A stretch of DNA of 31,488 nucleotides. Origin: an uncultured Bacillota bacterium (GTDB lineage: Bacteria > Bacillota > Clostridia > Peptostreptococcales > Anaerovoracaceae). The stretch's first letter is position 1; each line of letters begins with the position of its first letter. This document shows positions 24,461 through 31,488 of this stretch, piece after piece. Under the pieces are notes generated by a model that saw nothing but the letters and a program-made list of their open reading frames with translations, was not told the origin of the DNA and searched no databases. The position numbers were made by a program, and so were the translations under genes. The DNA lies in NCBI GenBank assembly GCA_958448635.1, contig CAUDEQ010000017.1:1-31488 (forward strand). Reading direction: 5' to 3'.

Positions 24461-24715
24461 GTGGGGAGTATATTCCGCATCCGATATGACAAAGATATCT
24501 TTTGAGTCCTCACACCGCAAGGCTATGACTGCTCCCATCACCTCATAGGCTCTCGGATCGTTGAAAGGACTTGAGAAAATCAGCTTTATCCTTGCTCCTA
24601 CCGAAAGCCCGTACCCGCTTAACTTATCGACAGTCTCCTTATCGTCTGAGATATGTTCTATGATGTATTCCCTGCCGGAGGTTATCAATGGCAAAGATAT
24701 GCAGTCGTCTTTCAT
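24452..24715 (-). CDS. feoA: Ferrous iron transport protein A (FeoA)
   Basis: 87-residue SH3-like FeoA, a small cytosolic partner of the iron transporter FeoB. The family pattern ISLPLITSGREYIIEHI...KLSGYGLSVGARIKL...NDPRAYEVMGAVIALR is complete. AAAGGAGGTCGCTT is a strong RBS. It is monocistronic here, about 3.5 kb from feoB, and separated from it by tRNAs, two repeats and murT-gatD, whereas feoAB is usually one operon. The final two codons and stop (GGC AAA TAA) lie inside the 260-bp repeat, so the element appears to supply the gene's 3' end. Confidence 0.9.
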   Translation of the reverse strand: MKDDCISLPLITSGREYIIEHISDDKETVDKLSGYGLSVGARIKLIFSSPFNDPRAYEVMGAVIALRCEDSKDIFVISDAEYTPHGK

Positions 24716-24788
24716 AAGCGACCTCCTTTTGCTTTTATGTACAATGAAAATAATTTAGGAAACTGTCACTATTATCATATAAAATATC

Positions 24789-24817
24789 TTGACATGGCGT
24801 TCCTGAAATGGTAATAT
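24789..24817 (+). promoter_or_regulatory. Promoter of the tRNA operon
   Basis: Consensus TTGACA (24789-24794) lies 17 bp from TAATAT (24812-24817), 36 bp before the first tRNA. No other strong promoter is seen between the six tRNAs. Confidence 0.85.
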
Positions 24818-24852
24818 ATTTCTCGCGACGAGTTAAAAAATGTTGCAAATCT

Positions 24853-24929
24853 GGCGGTGTAGCTTAGTTGGCTAGAGCGTCCGGTTCATACCCGGAAGGT
24901 CGGTGGTTCGACTCCACTCGCCGCTACCA
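24853..24929 (+). tRNA. tRNA-Met (CAT)
   Basis: 77-nt cloverleaf with anticodon stem TCCGG/CCGGA around loop TTCATAC, T-loop TTCGACT and encoded CCA. The acceptor has G1-U72, so this is more likely an elongator than the initiator tRNA. Confidence 0.95.
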
Positions 24930-24967
24930 TTTTCTTTTAAAGCAGATAATGAATTCTGCACAATTAC

Positions 24968-25043
24968 GGGCGCTTAGCTCAGCTGGGAGAGCACCTGCCT
25001 TACAAGCAGGGGGTCATAGGTTCGAGCCCTATAGCGCCCACCA
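24968..25043 (+). tRNA. tRNA-Val (TAC)
   Basis: 76-nt cloverleaf. Anticodon stem CCTGC/GCAGG encloses CTTACAA; acceptor GGGCGCT/AGCGCCC; encoded ACCA end. Confidence 0.95.
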
Positions 25044-25050
25044 TTTTCAC

Positions 25051-25127
25051 GGTCCGGTAGTTCAGTTGGTTAGAATGCCAGCCTGTCACGCTGGAGGTCG
25101 ACGGTTCGAGCCCGTTCCGGATCGCCA
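25051..25127 (+). tRNA. tRNA-Asp (GTC)
   Basis: 77-nt cloverleaf. Anticodon stem CCAGC/GCTGG encloses CTGTCAC; acceptor GGTCCGG/CCGGATC; encoded GCCA end. Confidence 0.95.
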
Positions 25128-25157
25128 ATTCCTATTTGAGGGCGAAAGCTCTCATGT

Positions 25158-25232
<75 letters not shown>

Positions 25233-25241
25233 ATTTAATGT

Positions 25242-25318
25242 GGTGGGTATAGTCAAGTGGTTAAGACAGCGGGTTGTGGCTCCGTTATGCGTGGGTTCGA
25301 ATCCCACTATCCACCCCA
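25242..25318 (+). tRNA. tRNA-His (GTG)
   Basis: Cloverleaf with anticodon loop TTGTGGC and acceptor GTGGGTA/TATCCAC. The extra 5' G at 25242 opposite discriminator C is the hallmark of tRNA-His. CCA is encoded. Confidence 0.95.
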
Positions 25319-25334
25319 TTTTTATTTAATACGT

Positions 25335-25409
25335 TGGGGTATCGCCAAGCGGTAAGGCAACGGATTCTGATTCCGTCATGCGCAGGTTCGAATCCTGCTA
25401 CCCTAGCCA
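25335..25409 (+). tRNA. tRNA-Gln (CTG)
   Basis: 75-nt cloverleaf with anticodon stem ACGGA/TCCGT and loop TTCTGAT, giving anticodon CTG for CAG codons. Acceptor TGGGGTA/TACCCTA with G-CCA end. The UUG isoacceptor must lie elsewhere. Confidence 0.93.
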
Positions 25410-25414
25410 AATTA

Positions 25415-25444
25415 AAACGATGGACATGAATCCATCGTTTTTTT
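25415..25444 (+). terminator. Terminator of the tRNA operon
   Basis: A 10-bp stem, AAACGATGGA / TCCATCGTTT, with loop CATGAA runs into a T tract directly after tRNA-Gln. Confidence 0.93.
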
Positions 25445-25764
25445 GCTCTGTTAAAAAGGCTCTATTAAAGGCTCTGTTAAAAATGTTGGGGTGGCGGATA
25501 CTCCAAGAATATCAGAGCCTGTTTCATTTTTTGAAAAAACGCTGTTTTCATAGGCTCCTACGGGAGAATCCCACAGATAGTTTACTGTAGAATATGACTA
25601 TTCTTTTCGATTGATTTTACGGACATCATGGCACTAAAAGTTAATATCTGCGACGTAGCTCACCGGTCTTTCAATATTCTGTTTTAGTCATGCCCGCTCA
25701 CCAATCAATACTAATTTAACATAATGTGCATGATCCGTCTACGGAATTTTACGAATCTCGGCAT
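25445..25764. other. Gene-free stretch with repeated GGCTCTGTTAAA motif, possible IS remnant
   Basis: No supported gene. (G)GCTCTGTTAAA occurs three times in a row (25445-25457, 25458-25469 with one change, 25470-25483), and CAGAGCC at 25513-25519 is the inverse of its first bases. Short ends of this kind occur in insertion sequences, but no transposase residue pattern is recognisable. The remainder is AT-rich and unassigned. Confidence 0.35.
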
Positions 25765-26024
25765 GGCAAATAACTGGTGTATTTTTCCAAAATGTGTATG
25801 ATTTATAGAAATCAGAAAATATTACACACGGGATTTTGCATAAATCGGCGGTTTCAAGCTCGATTGGAACAGGGATAGCAAACGAGTAGTTGTTTAAGCA
25901 CAAGTCACCGCAACAAAGTCATAAATTTAGCATAGAAAAGGCAAGTGAAGCGATGACCCGAAAATTGCCGTGTGTAAGATTTTTAAAAAACATCGATATA
26001 TACACATTTTGGAATATTATGGAA
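25765..26024 (-). mobile_element. MITE-like element copy 2 (inverted partner of copy 1)
   Basis: Reverse-complement match to 24201-24460 over the full 260 bp with scattered substitutions. The 230-bp core is 25785-26014, with the same TTCCAAAATGTGTAT terminal inverted repeats. The outer shared sequence GGCAAATAACTGGTGTA, which overlaps the feoA 3' end in copy 1, is also present at 25765-25781 although no intact feoA stands here. Confidence 0.75.
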
Positions 26025-26124
26025 GCCCATGCTCCGTCCAATGAAGCTTATGCTCTGTCTGAGCAGGCTTATGATTTGTCTTGAGAGCCTTTTACCCCGT
26101 CCAATGAAAGCTCATGCTTTGCCC
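26025..26124. repeat. Degenerate 21-bp tandem repeat, about five copies
   Basis: Units starting at 26025, 26046, 26067, 26087 and 26110 follow GCYYATGCTYYGTC plus about seven bases; two contain CCGTCCAATGAA. The array fills the space between MITE copy 2 and the gatD stop. On the plus strand the first units translate as heptads (AHAPSNE, AYALSEQ). Confidence 0.7.
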
Positions 26125-26125
26125 T

Positions 26126-26788
26126 TCAGTCCATCATGCTCAGATATGCGTCGTATGCCTTTTCCTCCATTCTCAGGTCTGCCTTCTCCGCCAGAGACGC
26201 ATCTCCTGTCAGCAGCGATAATATATACCTCAGAAAATGCGGATTTCTGATGAGTACGGGGCCTTCAAGATATGTTCCGAAGAAATTGTTCACCCTTACA
26301 TCATCGCTGCCAAACAGCGGGCTGTAATTATTCACCAGCTTGTAATTGTGGTTCAAAAATCCCAGCACCGGCTTTTCCAGGAATGTGTAGTCGCTCCTGT
26401 ACATTTTCCTTATGCGCTGTACGTACTCCGAATGGTATCCGAAGATTCCAAGGCCATCCACATCTGCAGCCTTTCCACATCCGTCAAGCTTCTCTCCGAA
26501 TATATCTATGGAATTTCCCGTGATCAGGAAGACCCTTCCCTCTTCTATCGCATTGTTTATTTCTTCCCTGTACGGCCTCAGGGCTTCTATGGCGATGCGC
26601 TGATTGCTTTCCGTGCCTGAGCCCATATACACGATATCGTATTGGGAAAAATCCGGTACATCCTCCACCGAAACGAATCTCACTTCCGCCTCGACCCCCA
26701 GCTCTGTAAGCTTATGCACCAGCATCCTGACGTTTCCGTCGTTTCCATAAAGATTCAGCAGCTCGCCATACAAATACGCAATTACCAT
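26126..26788 (-). CDS. gatD: GatD-like glutamine amidotransferase subunit lacking catalytic Cys and His
   Basis: 220-residue CobB/CobQ-type amidotransferase partner of MurT. The N-terminal LYGELLNLYGNDGNVR and the C-terminal NNFFGTYLEGPVL align with GatD. In known GatD the nucleophile lies in an ICGGYQ-type motif; here the region reads FLITGNSIDIFG, with Thr90 where Cys is expected. The catalytic His of the YLHGP motif is Glu175 (YLEGP). Glutaminase activity is therefore unlikely. The protein may support MurT with free ammonia, act as a scaffold, or have another role. It overlaps murT by 7 bp (ATGGTAA) with an AAGGGGGAAGGGT RBS, so the pair is coupled. No terminator is seen after it. Confidence 0.85.
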   Translation of the reverse strand: MVIAYLYGELLNLYGNDGNVRMLVHKLTELGVEAEVRFVSVEDVPDFSQYDIVYMGSGTESNQRIAIEALRPYREEINNAIEEGRVFLITGNSIDIFGEKLDGCGKAADVDGLGIFGYHSEYVQRIRKMYRSDYTFLEKPVLGFLNHNYKLVNNYSPLFGSDDVRVNNFFGTYLEGPVLIRNPHFLRYILSLLTGDASLAEKADLRMEEKAYDAYLSMMD

Positions 26789-28101
26789 ACCCTTCCCCCT
26801 TTTTCGCTTATCTCCTTCACCAGCTGTCTGTACATGTCGAAGTAAAATACGCAGTACACATGGCTCCCGGACTTTTCTATTTCATCGATAGCTTTCCTCC
26901 CATCGCACACCGGTCTCAGACGATCCTCGTTGATTCCCGCCACCTTCATTCTCACAGCAAGGTCATATGCAAAAGGTCCTATAAGTATGATCTCCTCTAC
27001 AGACATATCCTCAGCCAGCAGCTCGAACCTGATATCGTACAGCCATGAAATATCCTTTTCATCATACCTTCCGCTTATCCTGTTAAACCCTATGGCGACA
27101 GTCTTATCTCCGCTGCATCTCGAAATATATTCCAGAGACTGAGTATATGACGCAGGCGTTTCATTTTTACTTAAAAGGAGAGTGCCTTCCACATCGCCTG
27201 TGCTGAACTGCTGAAAACGTCTGGCACTGAAGGTAACGCCCTCAAGAGCCTTTGCAATCACAGCTCCATCTGCTCCCGCCAGCCTCGCCACCGTATATGC
27301 TGCCGCCATATTATATGCATTATAAAGCGCACCTTGCGCCATGCTTATATCTTTTCCGTCTATCGTTATTCCACGGTCCGTAAGGACAGCCTCAAATTCC
27401 GGCATCTGCCTTCTGAAATCACAGCCTGTGCAATGATACCCGCCGAAATTGCCGAAGTTGAAATAATCGTATGCTATCCTGCAGCTGCATACAGGACAGT
27501 ATGCAACGTCCTGCTTTTCATTGCTGAACTGGGCTGAAAGGCTGTTTTCGGCCAATCCAAAATATGTGACCTTGTTTTTTCTGCCAATGGAGCACCTGTA
27601 CGACATGGGATTATCGGCATTGAGGATCAGATGCGGCCTTTCATCCATATAATCGCATATATCATGGAACACTATGTCAAAATGTCCGTTCCTCGCCGAC
27701 TGATCTCTGGCTATATTGTTTATCAGAAAATAATCGGGAGTCATATACGGCAGAACGGTCTTCACATATCGCTCATCTATTTCCACCACCATGACCTTCA
27801 CCTTGGGCCTTCCGCCAATGCTGCAGCTTTCTGCAAACAGAGAGCATACGCCTGCCAGGAGATTCGAGCCCTTTCCGTTGCTTGCCACCTTGTATCCGGC
27901 TTTTTTCAGCGCCTCCGTTATCATGGCTGCCGTCGTGGTTTTCCCGACAGTTCCCGTAACGAAAATCAGCAGCTCCGGCTTTTGGAAGCCGCCGAGAAAA
28001 TCCCTGTCGAGCCGCAGAGCAAGCCTGCCGGGAAATGAAGTCCCGCGCCCGAATTTCTTCAGCAACCATTGTGTGCATTTGCAAATCAATCTAACCAGCA
28101 C
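26782..28101 (-). CDS. murT: Lipid II isoglutaminyl synthase subunit MurT
   Basis: About 439-residue Mur-ligase-like protein which, with GatD, amidates the D-glutamate of lipid II. The ATP loop TGTVGKTTTAAM (about residues 49-60) and a Mur central domain (NADNPMS) are present. A four-cysteine zinc ribbon (CPVC...CTGC, roughly 200-227) is present, as is the C-terminal DUF1727 with GRYDEKDISWLYD matching the catalytic Asp region. The chosen start is GTG at 28099-28101 behind GAGGAGTG; an in-frame ATG at 28116 has no RBS. First gene of a coupled pair with gatD and divergent from feoB. Confidence 0.92.
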   Translation of the reverse strand: MLVRLICKCTQWLLKKFGRGTSFPGRLALRLDRDFLGGFQKPELLIFVTGTVGKTTTAAMITEALKKAGYKVASNGKGSNLLAGVCSLFAESCSIGGRPKVKVMVVEIDERYVKTVLPYMTPDYFLINNIARDQSARNGHFDIVFHDICDYMDERPHLILNADNPMSYRCSIGRKNKVTYFGLAENSLSAQFSNEKQDVAYCPVCSCRIAYDYFNFGNFGGYHCTGCDFRRQMPEFEAVLTDRGITIDGKDISMAQGALYNAYNMAAAYTVARLAGADGAVIAKALEGVTFSARRFQQFSTGDVEGTLLLSKNETPASYTQSLEYISRCSGDKTVAIGFNRISGRYDEKDISWLYDIRFELLAEDMSVEEIILIGPFAYDLAVRMKVAGINEDRLRPVCDGRKAIDEIEKSGSHVYCVFYFDMYRQLVKEISEKGGRVW

Positions 28102-28242
28102 TTTTTCACTCCTCATCCATATTGAAAGCTTTTGCTTTTCACGTTAGCGATATATCATTAGCCCCATAGGCATTGCGAGGTCTGCACCTCCGATTCACCT
28201 ATTTCCCATAAACCACATATACTTACCCAGAGAGGTGTTTGT
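28102..28242. promoter_or_regulatory. murT-feoB divergent control region
   Basis: Contains a plus-strand TATACT (28218-28223) with only TTCACC as -35, and a small palindrome GAGGTCTGCACCTC (28177-28190) upstream of it. The palindrome does not match a Fur or DtxR consensus closely. No confident murT promoter was found. Confidence 0.3.
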
Positions 28243-30039
28243 ATGAATAAAAAAATCATTGCTCTGGCAGGCAACCCCAATGTCGGAAAGAGCACGGTAT
28301 TCAACGGTCTAACTGGAATGCACCAGCATACAGGAAACTGGCCCGGCAAAACTGTCACCAACGCCCGCGGCCATGTACAATATAAGGATGCGGCTTTTGA
28401 ATTCATCGACCTGCCCGGTGCATATTCGCTGAAATCATCGTCTCCCGACGAAATGGTTACAGCCGGATACATCGCTTCAGGCGAGGCGGATATCATACTT
28501 ATCATCGTGGACGCCACATGCCTTGAGAGAAATCTTCTGCTGGCAAGGGACATACTGGCTGTCACCGGCAACGCAATCCTGTGTGTGAACCTGATGGATG
28601 AAGCCGAAAAAAAGGGCATTGAAGTGGATATGGAAAAGCTTGAAAGGCTTGTCGGCATACCAGTCGTACCCATGGCTGCACGAAGCAGAGAAGGCCTTGA
28701 TAAGCTCCTGGAGGTCATCCTTAATTATGCTCCCGGCAAAAAAAGTCCCATCCACATAGAGCCATCGTACATATACAAGCGCTGCGTTTCCACGAAAAGC
28801 ACAGAGCCCCACAGCTTTGACAGAAGGCTGGACAGAATCGTCACATCAAAAGTTCTCGGCTTTCCTCTCATGCTGCTCCTTTTGCTGATCATATTCTGGC
28901 TCACCATGACGGGAGCAAATTACCCGTCTGCAGCCCTTTCATCGTTCTTCGGCTTCGTGGAGGCGCACATAAGACATTTTCTGTCTGACCTTTCACTTCC
29001 CGATGCTGCCGTATCCATGCTGATGGACGGACTTTACACGACGCTCACATGGGTGATTTCCGTCATGCTTCCGCCTATGGCTATTTTTTTCCCGCTGTTT
29101 ACTATCCTGGAGGATCTGGGCTACCTCCCGCGTATAGCCTTTAATCTGGACAGCGTCTTCAGACGATGCGGGGCACATGGAAAGCAGGCCCTCACCATGT
29201 GCATGGGATTGGGCTGCAATGCATGCGGTGTAACAGGCTGCCGAATAATAGATTCTCCAAGAGAAAGGCTCATAGCCATGCTTACCAACTGCTTCGTTCC
29301 CTGCAACGGCAGATTCCCTGCACTTGTGGCAATGATAATCATTTTCCTTGCCGCAGGCTTTTCATCCTTTTCCTCCCTGGCATCAGGACTGTTTCTCACG
29401 GCTTTCATACTTCTGGGAGTCGCCATGACTCTCATCATGTCAAAGCTGCTGTCCTCAACGATATTGAAGGGTATGCCCTCCTCCTTCGTGCTGGAGCTTC
29501 CTCCATACAGGCTCCCGCGAATCAGAAGCGTCATCATAAGATCGGTCATCGACAGGACTCTGTTCGTCCTTGGAAGAGCGGTGGTTGTGGCTGCCCCTGC
29601 CGGCATCGTCATCTGGCTTCTGGCCAACATCTACGTCGGCGACAGCTCGCTTCTCCATCACTTCACGTCATTTCTCGATCCCTTTGGCAAAACCATCGGA
29701 GTTGACGGCGTAATTATCGCAGCCTTTATACTGGGCTTTCCCGCCAATGAAATCGTCGTTCCCATCATGCTCATGTGCTACATGTCGTCAGGGATGCTCA
29801 CCGACTACACAAGCCTTTCCCAGCTTCATGACGTCCTGACGGATTGCGGATGGACAGTTCAGACTGCCCTTTGCGTCATCATACTGTGCCTTTTCCATTT
29901 CCCGTGCGGCACAACCTGTCTGACAATAAAAAAAGAAACCGGCAGCCTCAAGTGGACTGCCCTGGCCTTTGCATTGCCGACAGCGACGGGAATAGCCATC
30001 TGCCTTCTTATAAATATATCGGCTCATCTGCTCTTCTGA
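28243..30039 (+). CDS. feoB: Ferrous iron transporter FeoB, short form
   Basis: 598-residue FeoB that imports Fe2+ across the cytoplasmic membrane. N-terminal G domain: GNPNVGKST (10-18), HTGNWPGKTV switch region, DLPG (near 57) and NLMD; then a helical GDI-like region and a membrane part with two Gate motifs. The first Gate motif, GLGCNACGVTGCRIIDSPRERL, is cysteine-rich, as in a subgroup of clostridial FeoB. At about 600 residues it is shorter than E. coli FeoB (773). AGAGAGGTGTTTGT precedes the ATG. feoA is not adjacent but about 3.5 kb upstream. The 3' end overlaps the convergent small gene by 32 bp. Confidence 0.93.
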   Translation: MNKKIIALAGNPNVGKSTVFNGLTGMHQHTGNWPGKTVTNARGHVQYKDAAFEFIDLPGAYSLKSSSPDEMVTAGYIASGEADIILIIVDATCLERNLLLARDILAVTGNAILCVNLMDEAEKKGIEVDMEKLERLVGIPVVPMAARSREGLDKLLEVILNYAPGKKSPIHIEPSYIYKRCVSTKSTEPHSFDRRLDRIVTSKVLGFPLMLLLLLIIFWLTMTGANYPSAALSSFFGFVEAHIRHFLSDLSLPDAAVSMLMDGLYTTLTWVISVMLPPMAIFFPLFTILEDLGYLPRIAFNLDSVFRRCGAHGKQALTMCMGLGCNACGVTGCRIIDSPRERLIAMLTNCFVPCNGRFPALVAMIIIFLAAGFSSFSSLASGLFLTAFILLGVAMTLIMSKLLSSTILKGMPSSFVLELPPYRLPRIRSVIIRSVIDRTLFVLGRAVVVAAPAGIVIWLLANIYVGDSSLLHHFTSFLDPFGKTIGVDGVIIAAFILGFPANEIVVPIMLMCYMSSGMLTDYTSLSQLHDVLTDCGWTVQTALCVIILCLFHFPCGTTCLTIKKETGSLKWTALAFALPTATGIAICLLINISAHLLF

Positions 30040-30490
30040 TGTTCTCAAACATTACGAAGGCTTCCCGACAGTCCTCCGGCCTTTCCATGAGCCACGCCTG
30101 ATCCACCGCCTGGACGTCTATCCTGAAGCCGCCGCCCTGTTCCTGTAATTTCCTGTTTGATGCGATATCGGGCTTTGCAAAGGGCCCGGTGGACTGGGCA
30201 GGGCCTATGCTGCTGATATGGTAATACCAGCCGTCGCTTCCGGAAAGCCAGCTTTTTTCGTTGATGCTGCCTTCCAGCTCATCAGGCGCCACGTCTGTTT
30301 CATCCTGCGAAAACCTTGCCCTGATCCACAGCTGCCCTTCCGATTCATTGGTCACGGAAGTATCGTCGTTGAATATCAGCTCATGCTGCTTCGTCCCCTC
30401 CTTGTCCAGCCATGTATCGTAGATAATATGGCCGCTGAGCGCCGCCATAACCAAGATTCCCAAAATCAAAACCGCAGAAATCCTGTCCAT
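30008..30490 (-). CDS. Small membrane-anchored or secreted protein, weakly TasA/BsaA-like
   Basis: 160 residues, not confidently recognised. An N-terminal hydrophobic helix (ISAVLILGILVMAALSG, residues 4-20) could be a signal peptide or anchor. The rest is soluble and acidic. The pattern LWIRARFSQDE...GWYYHISSIGPAQSTGPF resembles the beta-rich domain of SipW-dependent matrix proteins (camelysin/TasA/BsaA group), but no SipW gene is nearby and the match is by eye only. AGGGAGGGGCAT is a good RBS, and TTGCCG-17-TAACCT upstream is a weak promoter. The end runs 32 bp into the convergent feoB gene. Confidence 0.6.
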   Translation of the reverse strand: MDRISAVLILGILVMAALSGHIIYDTWLDKEGTKQHELIFNDDTSVTNESEGQLWIRARFSQDETDVAPDELEGSINEKSWLSGSDGWYYHISSIGPAQSTGPFAKPDIASNRKLQEQGGGFRIDVQAVDQAWLMERPEDCREAFVMFENIRRADEPIYL

Positions 30491-30590
30491 ATGCCCCTCC
30501 CTATTGTAATAAAAAGGTTAGCACACTGCGATTTCTGCGGCAATCCAATCTATACCCTATTTTCCGACATCTTCTGTCATATTAAATATC

Positions 30591-31268
30591 TCAGCTGAAG
30601 GACGGCGGATTTACACCGTGCTGCTGAAATGCATTTTTCAGATTGGGAGCAGGCGATGGCTCCGACATGCTGAAATACATCTTAGCTGCCTTGGTGGTGC
30701 CGAAATCCTGATTGGAGCCTGTCTCCTGAACCATGTTGAAGGCTTCCCTGAACATGGCATTATGCGCCTCCTCCCTGTTGAGGAGGAAGTCAATGGTCTC
30801 CCTGACCTTCTTATCCTCTATCTGTCTGTAAAGGTATTCGTACACCACCTTTGCTCTCTGCTCCGACGCTATATTGGACAGCAGATCTGCACAGAGATCG
30901 CCTGTCACCGTAACGTAATCGCCTGTCCACGAATATCCCGACGAGTTGATGAGTCCGGGATTCAGCCCCATATTAACGTGAGCCTGTATCTCCCCTGCCT
31001 TTACAGCGGAAGCATCCACGTCGTGACCGTTCAGCAGATTGATCGTCTGCCCCACCATTTCCATATGCCCCAGCTCCTCGGCCGCTATATCCAGAAACAG
31101 ATCCTTAATCTGAGGATTCTTGATTCTGAAGCTCTGAGCCATATACTGCATGGCTGCCTTCATCTCACCGTTGCCGCCTCCCAGCTGCTCCTGCATCAGC
31201 ACCGCATACTGCGGATTCGGGCCTTCCACCTCTACAGGATGAAACAATTGTTTTTCATGCTTAAACAT
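30591..31268 (-). CDS. Manganese catalase / CotJC-like protein
   Basis: 225-residue four-helix di-manganese protein. Expected ligands are visible: Glu35 (GGGNGEMKAAMQYM), Glu65 and His68 (AAEELGHMEMVG), Glu136 (ASEQRAKVVYEYLY) and His169 (NREEAHNAMF). It is shorter than manganese catalases of about 270 residues but longer than spore-coat CotJC, so it may be either a peroxide-detoxifying enzyme or a spore-coat-associated homologue. The start is ATG 31266-31268 behind AAAGGAGTTCAGAAT. The promoter is unclear. An interrupted hairpin (CCTGAAAGC / GCTTTTCAGG) lies in its leader near 31308-31345. Confidence 0.87.
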   Translation of the reverse strand: MFKHEKQLFHPVEVEGPNPQYAVLMQEQLGGGNGEMKAAMQYMAQSFRIKNPQIKDLFLDIAAEELGHMEMVGQTINLLNGHDVDASAVKAGEIQAHVNMGLNPGLINSSGYSWTGDYVTVTGDLCADLLSNIASEQRAKVVYEYLYRQIEDKKVRETIDFLLNREEAHNAMFREAFNMVQETGSNQDFGTTKAAKMYFSMSEPSPAPNLKNAFQQHGVNPPSFS

Positions 31269-31435
31269 ATTCTGAACTCCTTTCAAATTACACCTTTGTT
31301 CTTCCTGAAAGCCGTTTCACATGTTTTTGCTTTTCAGGCTTTTTATGTTATTATTATTCGTATACATCGATAATATATTCTCTGAAGGCAGGTTGGATTT
31401 TATCAGTGAAAGCAAGCTTGAGAGAAAATGCTGAA

Positions 31436-31488
31436 ATCGAGTAGGAGGCGGTGACTAACCGCCGTCCTCTCACACCACCGTACGTACG
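31436..31488 (-). mobile_element. 3' end of a group II intron (domains V-VI), cut by window edge
   Basis: Read on the minus strand, the edge sequence CGTACGTACGGTGGTGTGAG resembles the 3' half of domain V plus linker. It is followed by a domain VI-like hairpin (GGCGGT/ACCGCC) and the terminal CTCCTACTCGAT that ends many bacterial group II introns, with a candidate branch-point A about seven bases from the end. The intron body and any reverse transcriptase would lie beyond the window. Inserted upstream of, and in the same orientation as, the manganese-catalase-like gene. Confidence 0.65.

Noticed and set aside
25890..26084. Open frame of 64 codons across MITE copy 2 into the 21-bp repeat
   Set aside because: Starts inside a non-coding repeat, lacks an RBS and resembles no protein; copy 1 does not preserve the frame.
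25445..26125. CRISPR array suggested by the repeated short motifs
   Set aside because: Units are degenerate and adjacent, with no regular unique spacers and no cas genes.

Overview
The window looks like chromosomal DNA from a low-to-moderate G+C Gram-positive bacterium, most likely an anaerobic member of the Clostridia. Support comes from a Bacillus-type PurR next to SpoVG, the Firmicutes order glmU-prs-pth-mfd, a MurT/GatD pair, a short gated FeoB, a CotJC/manganese-catalase-like protein, strong AGGAGG-type ribosome binding sites and TTGACA/TATAAT promoters. I cannot assign a genus; a Clostridia lineage outside the classical Clostridium group is only my impression.

Layout. 1-2182: a divergent purine-salvage pair (phosphoribosyltransferase on minus, NCS2 purine permease on plus) sharing an operator-bearing intergenic region. 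2200-10119 (minus): a long housekeeping operon, murC - glmU C-terminal half - prs - pth - mfd - dapB, divergent from purR and spoVG (10276-11471). 11544-15164: an M20 metallohydrolase plus MFS transporter, divergent from a LysR-type regulator with a clear palindromic operator. 15266-16690: pyruvate kinase. 16820-20249: a response regulator / ABC ATPase / ABC permease / single-TM histidine kinase module with a four-copy direct repeat just upstream of the ABC genes, followed by the fluoride channel gene crcB. 20927-22691: a PaaK-like adenylate-forming enzyme with the C-terminal part of a GNAT-like protein, colliding head-on with an ECF S-component/amidohydrolase pair (22710-23947).

23948-26125 is the least ordinary stretch. 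Nested palindromes are followed by two oppositely oriented copies of a 260-bp repeat (24201-24460 and 25765-26024). Each copy contains a 230-bp MITE-like unit with 15-bp terminal inverted repeats. The copies bracket feoA and a six-tRNA operon (Met-Val-Asp-Cys-His-Gln). A degenerate 21-bp tandem repeat follows.

26126-28101 (minus) is murT-gatD for lipid II amidation, but this GatD lacks the expected catalytic Cys and His. feoB (28243-30039), a small membrane-anchored or secreted protein, and a manganese-catalase/CotJC-like gene follow. The last ~50 bp look like the 3' end (domains V/VI) of a group II intron on the minus strand, cut by the window edge.

Functionally the region joins purine salvage and PRPP supply (PRTase, permease, Prs, PurR), cell-wall precursor synthesis (MurC, GlmU half, DapB, MurT/GatD), translation and DNA repair (Pth, Mfd, tRNAs), ferrous iron uptake (FeoA, FeoB) and envelope-stress-like signalling. 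The most interesting signals are the GatD with a lost active site, the half-length GlmU in the native glmU locus, the inverted MITE pair, and the regulator-binding-site candidates. No CRISPR array, rRNA, phage or defence system was seen.
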